This document shows positions 22,328 through 24,021 of a stretch of 24,021 bases of DNA, in pieces. The notes under the pieces are model-generated. The model was not told the origin of the DNA. It made no database searches and saw nothing but the letters and a program-made list of their open reading frames with translations. Position 1 is the stretch's first letter. Every line of letters starts with the position of its first letter. Source of the DNA: Rikenellaceae bacterium (GTDB taxonomy: Bacteria > Bacteroidota > Bacteroidia > Bacteroidales > UBA932); NCBI GenBank assembly GCA_900769905.1, contig CAAGIL010000169.1, forward strand, positions 1-24,021, read 5' to 3'. A program made the translations under genes and the position numbers.

Positions 22328-23104
22328 TTACCTGAGCATATCTTCGAGGGTCACGGAGCCGGAAGTCTTCTCGTCGCGGTACTTCACGATGACCGGGCAG
22401 TAGAGCGAAACTCCGGAACCTGCGGCCGCACCCTTGCGTATCGGCTTGCTTCCAGACACGACCACGGCACCGCGCGGCACCACAACCCTACCGTCCTCAT
22501 TCCGAGGCACGAACTCTCCCTTGGTAGCATCGTAAATCGCGGTGGATGAGGTGATTATCACACCTGACGCAATTACGGCACCCTCCTGCACGATGGTGCC
22601 CCCATAGATGCCGCAGTTGCCGCCCACGAAGGCCCCGTCCTCGATGATGGTAGGCATCGCACCTGCCGGCTCGAGCACGCCGCCGATCTGGGTGGAGGCG
22701 GAAATGTGAATATTCTTCCCGACCTGGGCGCAGGAGCCTATGGTGACGTGGCTGTCCACCATCGTACCCTCGTCCACAAACGCACCCACATTGATGTAGG
22801 ACGGAGGCATCACGATTGCGCCGCGGGACACGTATGCGCCGCGACGTATGCTGGTGCCGCCCGGAACGATGCGCACGCCGTCCTCAAGGGAGAAGCTGCG
22901 CACCGGGAAAGTGGACTTGTCGAAGAAAGGGAACTGGCCCTGGCTCATGTCCTGCACGGCACCGAGCCTGAATCCGGCAAGTATGACTTCCTTCACCCAT
23001 TTGTTCACGACCCACACGCCGTCCTTCTTCTCCGCAACGCGTATGCTGCCGTTCTCGAGGCCGGCAATGACCTCGTTGAATTTTTCTATGCTTATTTCTG
23101 CCAT
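22328..23104 (-). CDS. dapD: 2,3,4,5-tetrahydropyridine-2,6-dicarboxylate N-succinyltransferase
   Basis: This 258-aa protein has the left-handed beta-helix acyltransferase pattern of DapD. After an N-terminal helical region (NEVIAGLENGSIRVAEKKDG, VNKWVKEVILAGFRLG), hexapeptide repeats run from about residue 78 to 215 (VRIVPGGTSIRRGAYVSRGAIVMPPSYINVGAFVDEGTMVDSHVTIGSCAQVGKNIHI). They include GGVLEPAGAMPTIIEDGAFVGGNCGIYGG, typical of this enzyme. It transfers a succinyl group from succinyl-CoA to tetrahydrodipicolinate in the succinylase branch of the diaminopimelate/lysine pathway. Its 5' end overlaps the end of dapA by 13 nt and it ends 3 nt before dapF, so all three are translationally coupled. 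Confidence 0.95.
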   Translation of the reverse strand: MAEISIEKFNEVIAGLENGSIRVAEKKDGVWVVNKWVKEVILAGFRLGAVQDMSQGQFPFFDKSTFPVRSFSLEDGVRIVPGGTSIRRGAYVSRGAIVMPPSYINVGAFVDEGTMVDSHVTIGSCAQVGKNIHISASTQIGGVLEPAGAMPTIIEDGAFVGGNCGIYGGTIVQEGAVIASGVIITSSTAIYDATKGEFVPRNEDGRVVVPRGAVVVSGSKPIRKGAAAGSGVSLYCPVIVKYRDEKTSGSVTLEDMLR

Positions 23105-23976
23105 AATGTGTCAAGTGTTTGTTTCATAAGAGCTTTCGTAGCCTCGGCCGGGCGGCTGAGAGGGAGTCTGAGCTCATCTTCCATAAGCCCGAGATATGCC
23201 ATCGCAGCCTTCGCAGGTATAGGGTTGGACTCCACGAAGCAGGCTTTGAAGAGAGGGAAGAGGCGATGGTGCAGGGCGCGGGCGCGGGTAAGGTCGCCGG
23301 CGAGCATAGCGTTCACCATCTCCACCACCTCGCGCGGGGCAATGTTGGAAGCGACGCTGATCACTCCCTTGCCGCCGGTAGCCATAAAGGCGAAGGTGAG
23401 GTCATCGTCACCGCTGAGCACGGAGAAGCCCTCCGGAGCGGAGGCGATGATGGCGCTGACCTGGGCGTAGTTGCCGGAGGCCTCCTTGGTGGCAATGATG
23501 TTGGGGCAGTCGTGCGCCAGGCGCAGGCAGGTGTCGGCGCTCATATTCGCCCCTGTCCTTCCCGGCACGTTGTAGATGACCACAGGCTTGTCTGTAGCCT
23601 CGGATACAGCCTTAAAGTATTGATACTGACCCTCCTGGGTCGGCTTGTTATAGAACGGGACCACTACCAGGAACGCGTCCGCACCGTGGGAATCGAGCAG
23701 GGCGATGTTCTCCAGGGTGGCGAGGAGGGAATTCGAGCCGCAGCCGGTGAGCAGAGGCAGGCCGGGGGCGAGTTCACGGGTGAGGTCGAGAAGTCGCAAC
23801 TTCTCCTCACGGCTCAGGGTCGGGGTTTCGCCGGTGGTGGCAAGAGGCACGAGGAAGTGCACTCCGGATTCGACCTGGCGGCGTACGCAGGCCTCGTATG
23901 CGGCGAAATCTACCTCACCCCCGCGGAACGGAGTCAGCAGGGCGGTGCCGCAACCTTCAAGATGGAGTCGTGTCAT
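23092..23976 (-). CDS. dapA: 4-hydroxy-tetrahydrodipicolinate synthase
   Basis: This 294-aa protein has the DapA TIM-barrel motifs: GCGTALLTPF at the start, PLATTGETPTLSREEK (44-59, containing the threonine pair of the active site), the catalytic Tyr135 in VIYNVPGRTG, and the Schiff-base lysine Lys164 in IATKEASGN. SGDDDLTFAFMATGGKGVISVASNI follows near 200-225. It condenses pyruvate with aspartate semialdehyde, the first committed step to diaminopimelate and lysine. Its ATG overlaps the stop of the preceding gene (ATGA), and it overlaps dapD by 13 nt. Confidence 0.96.
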   Translation of the reverse strand: MTRLHLEGCGTALLTPFRGGEVDFAAYEACVRRQVESGVHFLVPLATTGETPTLSREEKLRLLDLTRELAPGLPLLTGCGSNSLLATLENIALLDSHGADAFLVVVPFYNKPTQEGQYQYFKAVSEATDKPVVIYNVPGRTGANMSADTCLRLAHDCPNIIATKEASGNYAQVSAIIASAPEGFSVLSGDDDLTFAFMATGGKGVISVASNIAPREVVEMVNAMLAGDLTRARALHHRLFPLFKACFVESNPIPAKAAMAYLGLMEDELRLPLSRPAEATKALMKQTLDTLWQK

Positions 23977-24021
23977 AAGATGAGATCTTTGAATTCGTGA
24001 ATACCTTCGATGCCGTCGGCA
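23973..24021 (-). CDS. C-terminal end of an upstream gene in the dap operon
   Basis: A minus-strand frame enters from the window edge, reads ADGIEGIHEFKDLIL and stops at TGA (23975-23973), overlapping the dapA ATG in an ATGA pair. That overlap supports a real gene in the same operon. Fifteen residues are too few to name it. Another lysine/diaminopimelate gene such as dapB is plausible from context only. Confidence 0.5.
   Translation of the reverse strand, partial: ADGIEGIHEFKDLIL

Overview
The window looks like a chromosome segment from a member of the Bacteroidales (Bacteroidota). Several start codons are preceded by the Bacteroidota-type -7 box TAnnTTTG, in places with a TTG-type -33 element 19-20 bp further upstream. 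The gene families also fit this phylum: a 6-bladed beta-propeller protein, FtsX/MacB-type permeases of about 790 aa, a GAFTDA-type sigma-54 activator, an EFR1 flavodoxin-ferredoxin and a glycine-zipper OmpA lipoprotein. Most of the core is GC-rich. The left end (1-2550) and the interval 19100-20940 are visibly AT-richer and hold broken or accessory genes. Genus cannot be fixed by eye.

Layout. (1) 1-2550, minus strand, accessory: the first codons of a secreted protein, a membrane-anchored protein with a CxxC motif, a beta-propeller protein missing its signal peptide, and an AbiEi antitoxin whose AbiEii partner survives only as about 18 codons. (2) 2648-4422, minus: an EFR1-type flavodoxin/ferredoxin with Tat and lipobox signals, and an OmpA-family lipoprotein with its terminator. 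(3) 4498-15165, minus: a seven-gene operon encoding two FtsX-type permeases flanking an ATPase, a TolC-like outer-membrane protein, an HlyD-like adaptor, an NtrC-type sigma-54 activator and its histidine kinase. Upstream is a clear -24/-12 sigma-54 promoter with two tandem palindromes about 80-120 bp before the predicted transcription start. (4) 15364-18631, plus: GH20 hexosaminidase lipoprotein, alpha/beta hydrolase and ZIP metal transporter. (5) 18686-21310: two arrays of the same 51/63-nt repeat in opposite orientations, each directly 3' of a gene and in the same sense as it. They enclose a truncated ECF sigma gene, a DUF1232 protein, a lipoprotein and a cluster of four DnaA-box-like sequences arranged as two long inverted repeats. 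(6) 21320-24021, minus: dapF, dapD, dapA and the last codons of an upstream gene, a diaminopimelate/lysine biosynthesis operon. Its dapF carries an 81-bp in-frame tandem duplication of the second catalytic cysteine motif.

How the genes work together. The kinase and activator probably control their own export operon by acting on the enhancer-like palindromes in front of the first permease gene, forming a feedback loop. The GH20, hydrolase and ZIP genes look like a small cell-envelope/nutrient operon reading away from the same intergenic region. The dap genes feed peptidoglycan and lysine synthesis. The most unusual elements are the sigma-54 enhancer-promoter layout, the DapF active-site duplication, the inverted repeat arrays with DnaA-box tails, and the deletion scar that fused an AbiE toxin start to a propeller gene.
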